Source: Larix kaempferi (taxonomy: Eukaryota; Streptophyta; Pinopsida; Pinales; Pinaceae). Taken from it: DNA of 64,000 nucleotides. The first letter of the stretch is position 1; the number at the start of each line of letters is the position of its first letter. The stretch covers positions 22,839,001-22,903,000 of the forward strand of contig BSBM01000904.1 in the NCBI GenBank assembly GCA_027924585.1, read 5' to 3'. A program made the position numbers and the translations under genes. Positions 46,078 to 59,293 of the stretch are shown one piece after another. The notes beneath the pieces are model-generated. The model was not told where the DNA came from and made no database searches. It was given only the letters and a program-made list of their open reading frames with translations.

Positions 46078-48235
46078 TGTTATCACCTAAACTATAGTTA
46101 CCTCTATGGATGTATCCACTCGTGGATGGCAATAGGGAAGGGCAACTCAAAAGGTGCAACCATGATCACCTCGACCTCCAATAGATGGTTGTCACGCCAG
46201 TCGAGGCAACCTTCACTTTATGTTATCTAGCCCAGACAACAAAGGGGGAGACCCGATCTACTCCCGACAGGAGAGATCGAAACCAAGACACCAAATCAAA
46301 TTAATTCTAAGTGAAGTAAGGTGTATGGTTTATCCTAGACCTTAGGATAAAGTCACAAGACAAGTGAGGGGTTCAATGAGTATAGCTTTGGTTCATTATT
46401 GATGTGATAGTGACTTATGATTTGTGAAATAGGATCCAGGATTAAAGTACTAGTTCAATGTGAGAGAATCCACTGCCTTGGGAACCGTGTCCAATGCAAG
46501 GTAGTTTAGGGGTTGAATTGGGGCTAACTAGTACAAGTGACAAGCTTGATCATGATACATGATGACATCAAAGGGTTTAGTTTACCACACAAAGGTCAAA
46601 CCACAAGTTAATCCAACAATCTAGGAAAGTCGAATTGACTTGGAGAGAAACCAGTGCCTTGGGAATTGGGATAATGGAGTCAAAATAAGGTTAACTTGTG
46701 GTTAAGGACTCCTATTGCATGAGACAAGTGGGCAATTAAAGTCTTGATGGATGAATAGGTCTAGATCTAGAGATTTGATGTTTGACCTAAGTGGACCACA
46801 ATCCCTTGAAACAAGGAATGCTATCCCCAAGGCAAGATTTGACAAGGTGACCTACTAGACCTAGGTTTTGAATTATTCCCATTCCAAATCCACTAAAATC
46901 TCAAGTACCCACGTCCTAGAAGTGGACCAACTCCCTTCTCCAAGGTGGTGCGACTTTACCCAAGGAGGCTAAAAAGGGTGATAAATGACTCAAGACAAGT
47001 CCAATGGCATCCAAACTTTAGATCCAAGTAGTTTAAGCAAGTGAGAGTATGGATCTACAATTTCATGGCAATCCAATGGCTAGATCTTACTAGATCTGAG
47101 TTTAAAGATACCAAGTGGTCCAAAATGGGGATTAAATCCCTTAAAATGTGGAATAGGGCCCACAAGGTAGAAATCAGAAAAGTGACAATCTGGGGGTAGG
47201 TTATTGGATGTGTAGATCATGAAACAAGTGGGATCTCAACTACCCACATACTAGATCTAGGTCAACCCACCAAACTAGGAAGTGCACCCTTGCTTGGAGA
47301 TGCTAAATGCCTTGGGAAGAGGGTCAAATGGAGGCCAATCCGCACCAAACTATAGATCTGGGATGTCGTGGATACTATAGAGGTGGGTTTTAAATATCTT
47401 ACCCAAGAAGCCACTAGATCTTAGTAGATCTGAAAAAATGTAAAAATGAGGGTTTGAAGAAATAAGGGTTTTATCAATTTATGAGCTATGTCAATGGATT
47501 GGATCAAGATAAGAGAAACAAACCTGTGGATCTTACCTAGGTAACCTTGTAGATGCCTTGATGATGATGATCTATGCAAACCAGATCAATTTGAGAAGCT
47601 TTGAGGTAGTTTTCTATGCAATCGATTTAGTCCAAGAAGCCAATGCGCCCTCCCTCCTGCACAACAAACGTCAACAATATCAGATTTGATATAATCAAGA
47701 GATAAGACTGATGCCACAAGAGAAGTAACAGAAAGATAGCATAGATCACAATGATACTAATGATAACCCCCTGATACAAGCAAATGCCAAGAAAGTCGGT
47801 TTGAAGAAGCCTTGCAAAATCGCCCTTGTTGAAGTCGCCCTCCTGTAGACAAGACAATGATTTCCAAAATAGATAGATCTTACCACAAATTCCAAATGCT
47901 AGGTTGCAATAGACTTTCCAATCACCATCTAAGAACACCAGATGCAAAGGAGACCACAAGAATTTCCACAAGAAAGTTTTTCTATACCAATAATCCAAGA
48001 GCCAAAGACCCCTTACAATGAGAAGCTCTCTCCTTTAAACAGGAAGGAGAGGCATCAAAATCCTAACCACTTTTTGAATGAGTCACTAAGATTAAAAGAT
48101 ACAAATGTCTAATCAATGGTTGAGATGAGCTCAACAATAAAATACATGAATCACTCATAAAATATAACATAAGTGTACAAAATCGCCCTAGAAGAGGGGA
48201 ATCCCACCAAATCATGATGACAAAATATAATAAGG
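46078..48235 (-). repeat. LTR-B copy 4, 3' part, reversed
   Basis: It begins TGTTATCACC, the reverse complement of an LTR-B 3' end, then follows the LTR-B 3' half in reverse ('gggggagaccc' at about 46247, promoter-proximal region near 48040). It stops at about 48235 before the LTR-B 5' half. It cuts the Copia RNase H. Reading frames here, such as 47627-47998, are not genes. Confidence 0.78.
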
Positions 48236-48695
48236 AGCTTATGTTTCTTTGACTCCATAAGGCATTGGTTATCTAAAAAGTTTATATATTGATCAGGACC
48301 ATTTGTCCTTGTGTTTATTTCATGTTGTGAATGCTTTAGTGATTTATCAAATCTTGAATCATACTGCCATCTTGTTATCTTATCTCACAACGTGGATTGC
48401 TTATTATCTGTTGTTCATCTTTACATATTTTTGGTCTCATCACAAGAAAACTCCTAAACAACACCCATCCGCATCATTTCACCAAAAACACTTAAAAAAC
48501 ACAAGAGCCTTAGACAACTCTTTATAGGGACTACCCCCCTTGGCTTCGTTAGGAATTAGCCTAAACGGAGGAGCTAGGATTCAGGTGACACTACCTGGCC
48601 CATTGCTTGCCCCCAAGGCCACACCTCTCTCACTTTTAGTGAAGAGACAGCTTTCGAAATATTTCCGCTGCTGAAGTGCAATCTGGCGGACAACA
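48236..48695 (+). repeat. LTR-A 3'-end fragment
   Basis: It matches the last ~440 bp of LTR-A ('gactccataaggcaTTGG', 'ggcttcgttaggaatt', ending GGCGGACAACA). The sequence passes straight into LTR-B at 48696, as expected for an insertion whose left part was lost. Confidence 0.8.
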
Positions 48696-49731
48696 TGGTG
48701 ATGCATTTTAAATCTTAGATCTATGGAGATCTAGCCATTGGATGCCCTTGATTTTCAAGATCCACATTGCTACTTGCCTAAACTACTTGGATCTACAATT
48801 TGGTGGCCATTGAACTTGATTTGACACACCTTTCCATGCTTTTAACCCTCCTTGGGCAAAGTCGCACTCCTTGGGTGTTTGAGTTTGTCCACTTCTAGGA
48901 CATGGGTGGTTGTGATCCCGCTTGATTTGGAAAGAGCATACCTTGAAACCCATACCTAGTATCTCACTTTGTGAAGTTCTGCCTTGGAGGTATCATTCCT
49001 CATTTTGGGGATTGTTGTCCACTTGAGTCACATAGTGAAAAATTAGATCTACTAAGATCCAACCATCACATCTTGAATAGCCCACTTGATTTGCATCCTA
49101 GGTGTCCCGATCTACAATTTGACATCTCTTTTGACTCCATTAGCCCATCTATCAAGGCACTAGTCCACCTAGGGTAATTCGCACTCCTTGGGAGTTGTGT
49201 CATCTCCTAGATCCCATATGTGGGTATCTCTAATTTCACTTTAGATCCATAGATCTACTCATTACATACCCCTTAATACCATTTGCACCCTTAACTTCAC
49301 CTTGTGGGTCCCATTTGAGCCATTTACATATCCCAAGGAAGTGGGCCCCACTTGTGTATTTCATGGTACTAGATCTTGTCATCTTATCTCATCATGTGGC
49401 CTAAATCTTTCATCGGTTGAAACATAAGTCATTCCCTAAGCCTCTTTCAACCACACATTAACTTCTAAGTCCACCTAACCTTGCATTGGTTTCCGTAACT
49501 TGTCTTTTACATATCCCTAGGAACCTTTGTTTGGGTCCAATCGTCTTGGATTAGTTATAGGGTCTCCCCTAGGTCTTGATTCATCTTGATCTAAAGTGAA
49601 GAGTGCCTCGGTTGTTGTGACTCCCAACATGCATTGGGAACCGTGGCATCTCTTGGGTCACCTCTTTAGTTGTCCATCTCCTCTACCGTCCCGGATGGGA
49701 TACCTTTAGGGACAACTACAAGTTGTGTGAT
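48696..49731 (+). repeat. LTR-B copy 5, 3' part
   Basis: LTR-B 3' region in forward orientation from 'tggtgatgcattttaaatc' to near the 3' end ('acaagttgtgtgatacc'). The final AACA is replaced by the inverted copy 6. Its first ~290 bp are the inverted counterpart of 49732-50030. Confidence 0.8.
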
Positions 49732-52700
49732 ACCAATACCCCCAAGGCAGAACTCCACAAAGTGAGACACTAGATGTAGGTTTTAAAATATGCTATTTTC
49801 AAATCAAGTGGGATTTCAACCACCCACGTCCTAGAAGTGGGCAAACTCAAACCCCCAAGAAGTGTGACTTTGCCCAAGGAGGGCTAAATGCATGGGATGG
49901 TGTGTCAAATCAACTCCAAAGGCCACCAAAGTTTAGATCCAAGTAGTTTAGGCAAGTATCAATATGGATCTTGAAAGTCAAGGGCATCCAATGGCTAGAT
50001 CTCCATAGATCTGAGATTTAAAATGCATCACCAAATTGACCCAAGTGGGGCACAACCCTCAAAATGAGGAATGCGGCCCACAAGGCAAAAATCAAAGAAG
50101 TGAAGCACTAGGGGTAGGTTATCAAGTGAGAGGAGTTCAAATCAAGTGGGATCTCACCTACCCATGTCTTGGAACCAACCAAACTAGTTTCTCCCAAGGG
50201 GTGCGAATTGCCTTCAAGAGGGCAAGGTGCCTTGGAAAGTGTGTCAAATGGAACCCAATCACCACCAAACTATAGATCCGAATTGCCGTGGATACTATAG
50301 AGGTGGGTTTTCAATATCTTTCCAAAAGCCAAGCTAGATCCAAATAGATCTAAGAAAAACAAAAATGAGGGTTTTGAATTTTAAGGGTTTGTGACCAATG
50401 AAGAAGAATGGATGGATCTAGGCACATACCTTGTAGAACTTACCTCAATTGCTTATTGTCACCTTGCAAATTGATAGCATTCTCCTATGTGTATATTCAA
50501 GAGTGAGATCCAAGAGCTCCACGTCAAAACATCCTCCTCCAAGAGGCCAAATCGTCCTCCTCCTACAAGACAAGATCAAGTGAAACAAGCCAAGTAAGAT
50601 GATTATGAAAATGATGGAAAGATGTAATAGAAAGCATCAACTATGTCACAAAGATACAATAATGATACTTTCTGTCACCAAGATCAACCCAAGAGAGAAT
50701 ATGTGGATCCCTCCAACAATAACCCTCTTCAAATCGTCCTCCTCTCCACCAATTCGGCCTCCCTGCAAGAAAACAAGATGTAGCTCCAAAATCCACAATG
50801 ATACATAGAAGAGATACTATATACTCAAGATGCAAGAGAATCCACAAGACAAGAGAAATATGCTCCACAAAGAAGTGTTATATTCCAATATTCCAGAGCT
50901 CTAAAGGTGAGCTATACAATAGGGGGTCTCCTCCTTATATAGGATAATAAAGACCAAAACCCTATATCTCAAAACCACTTTTTGAAATGAGTGGTTAAGA
51001 TTAAAAGATCTCCATACATAATCAATGGCTAAGATGAATCATAACAACATAACACATGGATCACTCAAAAAGGTGATGACGTCATAGCTAAAAAGTACTC
51101 ATGGAGGGTGACGTCGTCCTCTAAAGGGGGCAAAAATACATGGGCCCACCCCAAATGACTAGGACATGACTCATACAGCACATGGTGGGGCTAGGAGGCA
51201 TCAATCCTTGCTAGCTCATCCCCATGGCACAATAAAATAATATAATATGTCCAAAATAAATACAAATGATCAAATTTGTCCTCAAAATCTGTGAGAGACA
51301 TGCAATAAAAGGCCTCATGTGGCCTCTGTGGACCCCACTGACTGATGAAGACTGGCTGGAAGATCGGGGGTTCACCCTAGAAGACCTCTGTGAAAACCAA
51401 GTGCCAAAACCTTGCCTCAATTTCCCAAATCGAATTCCTCAGTGACCCTTTTATCCCATCTCTGGACCAACGTTGAAAAAGTCGGACTCCGCAAAAAGTC
51501 GGCAAGGGTCCCGAAAACAATTTCTCGGCAACATCGGCGAAAAAATCGGGAAAAGTCGGAAAAAGTCGGCAAACATTAAAAAATACAAAATACATTCATT
51601 TTTTTCAGAATTTTAAACATAGAACGTAACAATAACATCAGATAAACACATTGGAACATAAATATGAAGAAATCACTAATATATAGATGTAGTGGATGCA
51701 AATAACTCGGAGTGGTTTGATTTCAATGACTCGTACTGTTAAAAAATACATAAAATTTTACAATTTTAATGAAAAATATATATATTAAAGATTCCAAGCT
51801 ATGATTCCAAACCATTAGAGACAAAATATTATCATAATGGCACCAAGCGCAATACATATCTAAATCAAAATTGAAAAAACATAATCATCAAAATCATTGT
51901 CTATGTCGAGATCATATTTATCAATAGCACCATGTTCCCCCACCTCTAGGCTCTAAACTTTGCCTCTGCCTCCAATCTCGAAGTTGATCCTCCAAGGACA
52001 TCAATTAACACCCTACAATTTTGTTCAAACTTCTTAATCCAAGCGTTAAAATAAGATAGAAAGAGCTTCCCATGCTTAATAAGTGATTTTGCTTGACTGA
52101 AGGGTACATTTTTTTATTAAGATCATGACAGTGGAATTCAAACAACTTTAACAATCAGGCATCGACACCACCAACATCAAGGTACATAGAGAGTTTGATG
52201 TACTTCATTAAATTCCAATCCCTTACCCACATACATGATAGAATCCACTGGATAAATGGGATCTAAAATCCTACTTTTTGCATATGAAGTCTGATGAGGT
52301 TGGAACCACTCTCAAACATCCTGAAACAATTAATGGTAATGTTAAAAATTTAAGTAAAATGATGGAAAATGAAAGATAAAGAGAATGTCACTTTTACTTT
52401 AAGAATTTAACATTACCATTTAGTATTGTTGCCATCAATGTTACATGTACAAAACTCATCAAATTTATAAAAAAAAAGCCCGAGTTTTTAAAACTGTGAA
52501 AAAGCCTGGGCGATTTTTTCCATAAACTCGCGATTTTTTCGAAAAAAGCGCCGATTTTTTGAAAAAGTCGGAAGTCGCCGATTTTTGCGAGCCGATTTTT
52601 CGGCAAGGGTTACACCTCGCGACTTTTACAAAAAGTCGCGATTTTTCGGCGACTTTTTAACGCTGCTCTGGACTGCCTTGGTAACTGTGAAGCTATTGAA

Positions 52701-54690
52701 ACTGCCCCCTAGGGCACCTACGCCATCAAACTGAGCCCACCAGGCTCTCCAGAAGGGGGGTAAATGGTAATATCAAGTGGTTGGACCACCCCCTCCTCAT
52801 ACAGCGCCCTAGGTGAACTGGCCTCTCATGGCCCCTGCTGCTCAGGCTGGGAAATCAACCCCAAATCTGGTCAACAAGTGGAAAACTGCATCCATCACTA
52901 TCAGAAGTGCCCGGAACTGAATGATAAGTGTCTCATTGGATCCAGAAGACCCAAATCTACTAAGAATGTGTAGTCATACACCATGGGTTTCCCTGATGGG
53001 CTAGCTGTAGGGTCCACCATATATGGACAGTGCATAATCTGATGATCTGAAGTAATAATAAAACCTGTTGAACTGCATCAATCATCAACTGAATCATATG
53101 TCCATCATATAGCATCATCATCAAGAGTATGTGGAACCATCAATCATCATCCATAAGCATGCATGGCCCACATCAACACGGATCCCAAGAAATGGCCATA
53201 GTCAAACTGGGTTTGACTAGATCCATATACAACCAAGGATAAATCATATCAATAGACTAAGACATGTTCCTCTAATCATACTCACAGCTTAACTTAAAGT
53301 ATAACATCATTTAGTGGCATTCATCATATTTGCATATTCCGTTGTTATTTGTATTTACTTGCACAATAGTTTAAATGACAAACTCACCCATTGGACATGG
53401 TCTAACTACTAGTTAAGGATGAAGGCTAGGAACAAGGTTGGGCAAAGGGGATGACTTGTCTAAACTCAACTAAAAGACACTTTGGACTGGGAGAAAGGGG
53501 AAGCTACAAACTCTGTGCTGGACAAAATAAACACGGGGAATGGCTGTGCCTCACAAATGGGTAAGTTGTTTAGAGAGTGCTTATTCAACTTAGGCATCAT
53601 GTCTACTTTTATAGAAGATGATCCAGTTTCATTAGAATCCATTGATTTCATTTCATGGCCTTTTTGGCCTACATAAGCCTTCGGATCTCAGGTGTGCTGA
53701 TAAGCACAACTAATCGCAGTTTGCATCCAGGGCATGTTTATACATATATAAGGTCAACAATTGTTTAGATATAGAATTTAAGAACCATTGCTTTTTGGAC
53801 TTTTCTTATACTCTTCAAGGAGTATTTTCAGCAGTTCATCGCTCTTACCCTTTTTAGTTTCCATGGGCGAATCTACATAAGTTTCCATAAGTAGTACATG
53901 AGCTTTCAATTTTAGCCAACAACATCTCAAGTGACTAGGGGGAGTTCGTGCCAGTGCCAAACATTGAGACAACCGACAGGAATGATTTAGGCCTACAATC
54001 CAACTTACCACAGGCAAGTTTTGTCACCAACTCAAAGCTGAGACACTAAACAAACAGGGATGCGGTCCAAACACAAAGGTAGTAAAAAGGGACGTCCTCA
54101 ATATCAGAAAGTCAAGTAAGACAAGTCAAGGGTTAAAGTCAAATAGGAAAGTCATGGATGGATGGAGTTAAGTGAAAATGGAGCCTAAGCTAGCAGACAA
54201 CTGGTGTCAAGAAAGGCCATATCTATGCAAGGTAGTAAACCAGTGAGTTTTGTCAAACAACGTAAGTGTGCAAGTAAAAAGTCCATTTTAATTTATTATC
54301 AAGATAGTTCATTTTATAAAGTTTGCCACATCATGAATTATATACCAAGCGAATGCTGTGAACATGACTAAAACAACAAGATAATAATCCACAATCAATG
54401 ATCAGGAATCCATAGGTCATACAACATCATCATAAGAATAATCATCATATATCATCTGAAACACTATTGTAATACATCTCTAGGCACTGAACTTGAAACT
54501 GTGTGGAATAAAGGGTCACATTGGCCATCAAATATGAACTCTCAAGGCTCAGCCTTGACACATAAGTCTGAATAATACACTGCTCTGATCATGAGTGATC
54601 TCAAAATATAAAGTCATCATAGCCAAGCTCTGGAAGGTGCAGATATCTGCTAAGCAAGAATAGTAGCCCTGCTACTATGGTGTGATAACA
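49732..54690 (-). repeat. LTR-B copy 6, reversed, with a hAT insertion
   Basis: On the minus strand it begins TGTTATCACACC at 54690 and runs to an internal point at 49732, where it meets copy 5. It contains the promoter-proximal region near 50940 and the 1198-bp hAT element at 51468-52665. The sequences on either side of that hAT element join in normal LTR-B order. The flank at 54691 is GTAAC. Confidence 0.85.
51468..52665 (-). mobile_element. Non-autonomous hAT element, copy 2
   Basis: 1198 bp with the perfect 8-bp duplication CTCTGGAC (51460-51467 and 52666-52673). The ends are CAACGTTGAAAAAGTCGG and, inverted, CAGCGTTAAAAAGTCGCC. It is the reverse complement of 36532-37728 throughout, including the transposase C-terminal remnant ('cttcgagattggaggcagagg' reversed). 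No intact ORF. Confidence 0.9.
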
Positions 54691-56259
54691 GTAACCTCAA
54701 ATCAATGGTATGCTCAAGGACTTTGTCAAGAGGTCCCCCTGGAGGAAACACTGCGAAACTCCAATGTACACCATCATGTGCCCGCATGTACTCCTGTATA
54801 TTGTTGCATACTACTATCATCTCCTATACCATCCAATATCCCGTATGTGCTGCTATACCCCAAGCTCCATTGATGTTAATTGAACCTGTATCACAATACA
54901 TGCCTATGTCTGTCATATACTTGTCCACCCGATCCATGGATGCATATGTTTTCTTGCAGCCTAGCCCACAAGGAATGTGCTCAACTATCTCCTCCGTAGC
55001 GAAGCCTTGAGCCTTCAGTAGCATCTCCGACAAAGGCGGCTCAAGATCCCCATAATGCAAAACAAGTGCATGGTCAAAACTCTGAGTGTCCAAACTCTCC
55101 TCAAGCACCTAAAAATCAAAATGCTCCTCATGCTCAATCATCACACGAAACTCCTCCATCAAACCATACGTGTCACTAACATCCTCCTGCGATATGGATT
55201 TCATTTATGACTGACTATCTAAAGTGGAGTATGAAGGATGTTCCCAACAAAGTTGCTCAACCTACATCTCTAATTCTCGAAGGGCCTTTTGCATGCTCTT
55301 CAAGGAATCCTGGGTAATTTCTAGCTCGTCAGTAAGCCTGTCAACTTCCTTTTCTTTCCCTTGTAGCACACCATGGTACATCTCATCAAGCATGAGAAGA
55401 CGATCTTTGTCGAAAAGCAAGTGTAGGTAGTCAAATTTTATCACTGACACTGCTTCTTTAAGTTCCTGCAAATCTGCAAGGTAAGGTTCTCCTCTCAAAC
55501 TTGTATTTGTCCCTGAAGCTCTCCAACAACAATCTATCACCAATGCAAATGTATCATCAAAATGTTTTATGGATGTCCTAATCTTTCCTTCGTTTACCGT
55601 TAATTGCCCTATCAAATGATGTTGCTCATGGAAACAATCCTCTGCCAAGTTTTATGATCTATTTCCATCCTCGCATTTTCCCAATTTAGCTTCTTCCCTA
55701 TCTTTCTCATGAGAATTGAAATCAGCCTCAAAAGGTAACTCATCCCATGCTAAGCCCTCATCATACTTAGGTGCACTCACACTCAACTAGTCATAAGCAT
55801 CATATCAAGATGTTGGCTCTTCAACGAGCTCATCGAAAGACTGCATCACGTGTGCTATCGATATGTCCAACATGTGTGTTGGTGTTATTAGCCTCATAGG
55901 ACGACTCTAATGGTGCATTTGAGGTTGTTGTTTGATCTTCTTCTATGCACAAATCCTCAACATGGCTAGATGTATGCTCCTTCACCTATCCTTCATGCTC
56001 ATCTCTCTTTGAGTTATGCCCTATGCCTTTAAAGCAAACCTCATCCAATTCCTTGGGCCAACTTCTACGTTTGACGATGTAATAGTCCCAAAAGAACACT
56101 ATTGCACATAACTCCTCACCCAATGTTAGATATTCTCGGTAGTGAGGCATGCATAGATTCTTCCAAATATCCACCAAGAGTTTTCTTATTGTCTTCATCT
56201 TTTCTGACTCCTGCATAACTGATCACTAATTTTCTCCTCGGGCTGACAAGAAAAACCAG
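54691..56259 (-). other. Internal region of a minus-strand LTR element, unrecognised ORFs
   Basis: Downstream of the PBS on the minus strand are three open stretches: 55986-56216 (76 residues, starting 44 nt after the PBS, Trp/Lys-rich), 55262-55648 (128 residues, with a heptad-like coiled-coil C-terminal half: 'KEKEVDRLTDELEITQDSLKSM') and 54824-55108 (94 residues, acidic start). Frameshifts or stops separate them; they could be parts of one longer protein in the Gag position. I do not recognise the family and see no zinc knuckle, protease or RT. The element is cut at 54690 by LTR-B copy 6. Confidence 0.5.
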
Positions 56260-56270
56260 CCCTGATACCA
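56260..56270 (-). other. Primer-binding site, tRNA-iMet type, minus strand
   Basis: Minus strand TGGTATCAGGG, then C, matches the iMet-type PBS TGGTATCAGAGC with one difference. It lies one or two bases inside the LTR end. Confidence 0.75.
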
Positions 56271-56271
56271 C

Positions 56272-57646
56272 TATAATATCCCCAATGCAATTATAGGCAA
56301 AATTGATGTAGTTTGGTTGTGTGCTTTTGACAAACAGCTTGCATTACATTGATTTATAACTTTCTTCAAACACTTGCATGTACTCTCAAATAAACATTTT
56401 CAAGTAACCAAGCACACATAAAATGAGAGAGTGACAATCTGGAAATTTTATTATGGTTGGAACAACAAGGTCGCTATGGCTGCTATAGAAGCTACAATGC
56501 AACAACAAACTACACACACAAAATACCAAGAATAGGTCACAGTTCTTCTACTGACTAAAATGTCCTCTCCACAGGCCTTCCTAACCTCCAAGAAGTGATG
56601 TCACACCCCCAAATGCCAAAAATGGGATCTTACCCCCTTAGTGAACTCAAACTGTTGCAACTGAATTCGACCTCTCTTGGAATCCTCACGTCTCCTCTCA
56701 ATTGGTGGATCGACCTCTAGGAGTCTCCACGTCTCCCAATCCTCTCGTCTCTTTCTCAAATTGCTACAGCCTCCCCACAAAACCCTAGACCCCTCCACAA
56801 CTGCTCTCGACTTGCTTCGAAAGCCACGATCAATCCCACAAGGGATCAACCCCGTAGACATCTCTCTGCCTCTAAAGCTACGAATCTTCAATGAATGGAC
56901 TCGCACTTCGCCTCAGTCCCTCACGGCCTACTGCAAATGCCTCGCAGCCTCTTCTATGTTCTCGATTTGTCTCGATTCTCAATTTGTCTCGAAATCTCAT
57001 GGCCTCCTCTCAAGTTGCAACCCTCTATCACAATGATTCGGCTCTCCTCCTAAGCCACGAGCGAGTAAGAGCGGGGTTGACCTCCAACAAAACCCCACGC
57101 TTCCCTTTGGTGACCGATTCTTCCAAACAGCCCACAACCTCTCCAGGATCTTTTGACCTCCTCCTCTATCTAGACGCACAGTAACCTCCAAATGTCCACA
57201 GTTTTGCTAAGGGAAGACTCAACTCCCCTCACGATTTTCTGCCACAACTGGATCGACCACCCCCAAGGATCTCGACCCCTCCACAATATGCCATGGAAAG
57301 GAGAGATCGACCTTCTCACAATGTGCCACGAACTTCTCAAGAGCCCATGGTTATGCAGAGTAATTCGGCCCTCTAGGAAACTCTCACAATACTTAAGATA
57401 TAATGCCCCAAGATGCTCACGGTTTCGTCAAGTAGTAATTCAATCTTTTTGCCACAATTTCCTCCAAGTGCCCACGGCCATGCAACGAGATGAATTCAAC
57501 CCCTTGAGGAAATTCTCCAACAATTCATTGCACCACAATTTTTAATGAGAAAATGTAAGCTCAAATGACACTTTTAAAAAGAAAATATTTTAGGCCTAAG
57601 TGACATCAAGTAATCACTTGGACTGATCACCTGGAAAGGGATATCA
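56272..57646 (-). repeat. 5' LTR of the minus-strand element
   Basis: On the minus strand it begins TGATATCCC (57646 leftward) and ends GGGGATATTATA next to the PBS, giving short near-inverted termini of about 9 bp. Length ~1.37 kb. The middle (56640-57540) is rich in TCGACC/CTCC/CACAA words at irregular spacing. Long frames there on both strands follow this composition and are not convincing genes. Partner LTR not in window. Confidence 0.65.
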
Positions 57647-58013
57647 CAAAATTATACAAGCATAAGTTATTGTTGATCTTAGAAGGAGATTCTTTTGAAA
57701 GTTTTCCCTTAGGGCTCTTTCCTTGTGAGAGTGGCCTTAAGCAAAGTTAAGTTTGTTGAAGATCAAATCCCTCTTCACTAGGATAGCAAAATTATAGTGT
57801 TGAATTTAATTAAGTTACCAACAATAGCAAGCATGTATTTAAGCATAAAACATAAAAATGGAAATACCCAAATACACAATGCTAGTTAAGAGATCATTTA
57901 CACATGAGAACATGTGGTTATTTCAAATCTGCAATATGAGTGAACAAAATAACAAACAAAAATAGCTAATAGTGTTGGAAATGAGAGTGCAAATTGCCTA
58001 TTAGTTAGGTACT
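57647..58013. other. AT-rich stretch, nothing recognised
   Basis: No ORF, repeat or regulatory signal that I can support. Confidence 0.4.
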
Positions 58014-59293
58014 TGTTATCACATATATAGTAGTTGGGCTACCATATTCTTCAAATCAGATTCCACTATATTTTTCAGTCAGTCCTTTACACTGAGATGC
58101 TTGAGATGAGCATCTATTTTTGGATCACTCCTATGATTATGAGCAGCCAGTATATTCCTTTGCCATGACTGAGTCTCAGGAAACTCGGATTTGATGATCG
58201 ATGTAGCCATTTTTCTATACAGAGCAGTATGCAATGCCTAGAGTTGCAGCAGCAGGTTCCCAATAGACAGATGGTGTTTCAGATGGTTTGCATAGGTATA
58301 TGATCCAGCAGGTATTATCTTGTGTATTGGTTTATATTGCTTTTTTTATCATTCTAGTAGCATGATTAGGCATTTAGTATCATGATCTGGCGATCATATA
58401 TATATATATATATATATTGGACTTGGTTGTTATTATGTATTTATCTTGTGTCCTGCTCATAATTATGAAGTTCTTGTCTATACTCATTGGTTTCACCCTC
58501 CTAGGAGAATGGAGGTGATCATTCCCGCCATTATATGGCTTGCTAGTTTTGGCATCGTTTTCACTATCTCCACCCATCCGCTACCTTCCAGTTATTGCTT
58601 TTACCCTGACTTACTACTTAGCTTGTGATATGGAGGACTTCCCCACTCTAGCCTCTTTGTTGGATGAGCTTCCCTATTTAACTTGTGTCTCGGCGCTGAG
58701 TTGCCTAAGTTGTGTTGGCTAGACCTGAAACAGACAGTACTACCATCATTACCCTATATCTGGAAACTTTATTGTATATCTTAAATGAAAACCCATTCTA
58801 GAATGTGTTTTTCAACACACGTGAATGAAAGGCATGTTGAAATGTAAATCCAAGAATGTGTTTTTCAACACACACGGATCAAAAAGCCTAATGAAATGAA
58901 GTCTAAGAATGTGTTTCTCAACACACATGGACAAAGGTTATGGAAATGAAAAAGTCTAATTAAAGCAATGGTTTAACAAATGCTATATCTAATGATTGTT
59001 GACCTTATTTACATGTAATGATTGATTCCTCATTAGCCTGCGTTGTGATATGAGATGGAGCAAGGGACAACTAATTATAAGTGTCCCCTAGAGTCTTGAG
59101 TTACGGTTTGTCGGGCACCTGGTCATGGCGGCTCTAGAAAAGATCCTCACGGAGCTATATCAACTTGGATGTGAGTTGTAGACATCTGTCAATTACATTG
59201 ATTCATTGATATAGCATAGCCATGTGAGACATGATGATATACCCCATAAGTATCTTCAATGAATTCATTGGATTAATGATTTAGGAATATACC
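58014..59293 (+). repeat. LTR-B copy 7, 5' part
   Basis: It begins TGTTATCACATATATAGTAG and follows the LTR-B 5' region until copy 8 begins at 59294. It contains a (TA)n run at about 58391-58420 and a three-unit tandem repeat (58801-58927). Confidence 0.8.
58801..58930 (+). repeat. Three tandem ~53-bp units with a hairpin core
   Basis: GAATGTGTTTTTCAACACAC at 58801, again at 58854, and with one change at 58908. The core GTGTT-nnnn-AACAC is self-complementary. The equivalent place in other LTR-B copies holds a single, different hairpin (GTGCTTATCAGCAC near 60294). Confidence 0.8.

Noticed and set aside
56601-57545. Several overlapping frames of 90-120 codons on both strands
   Set aside because: They lie inside an LTR with repetitive CTCC/TCGA composition and resemble no protein.
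58391-58421. (TA)n run as a promoter or origin
   Set aside because: A simple microsatellite; not conserved in other LTR-B copies.
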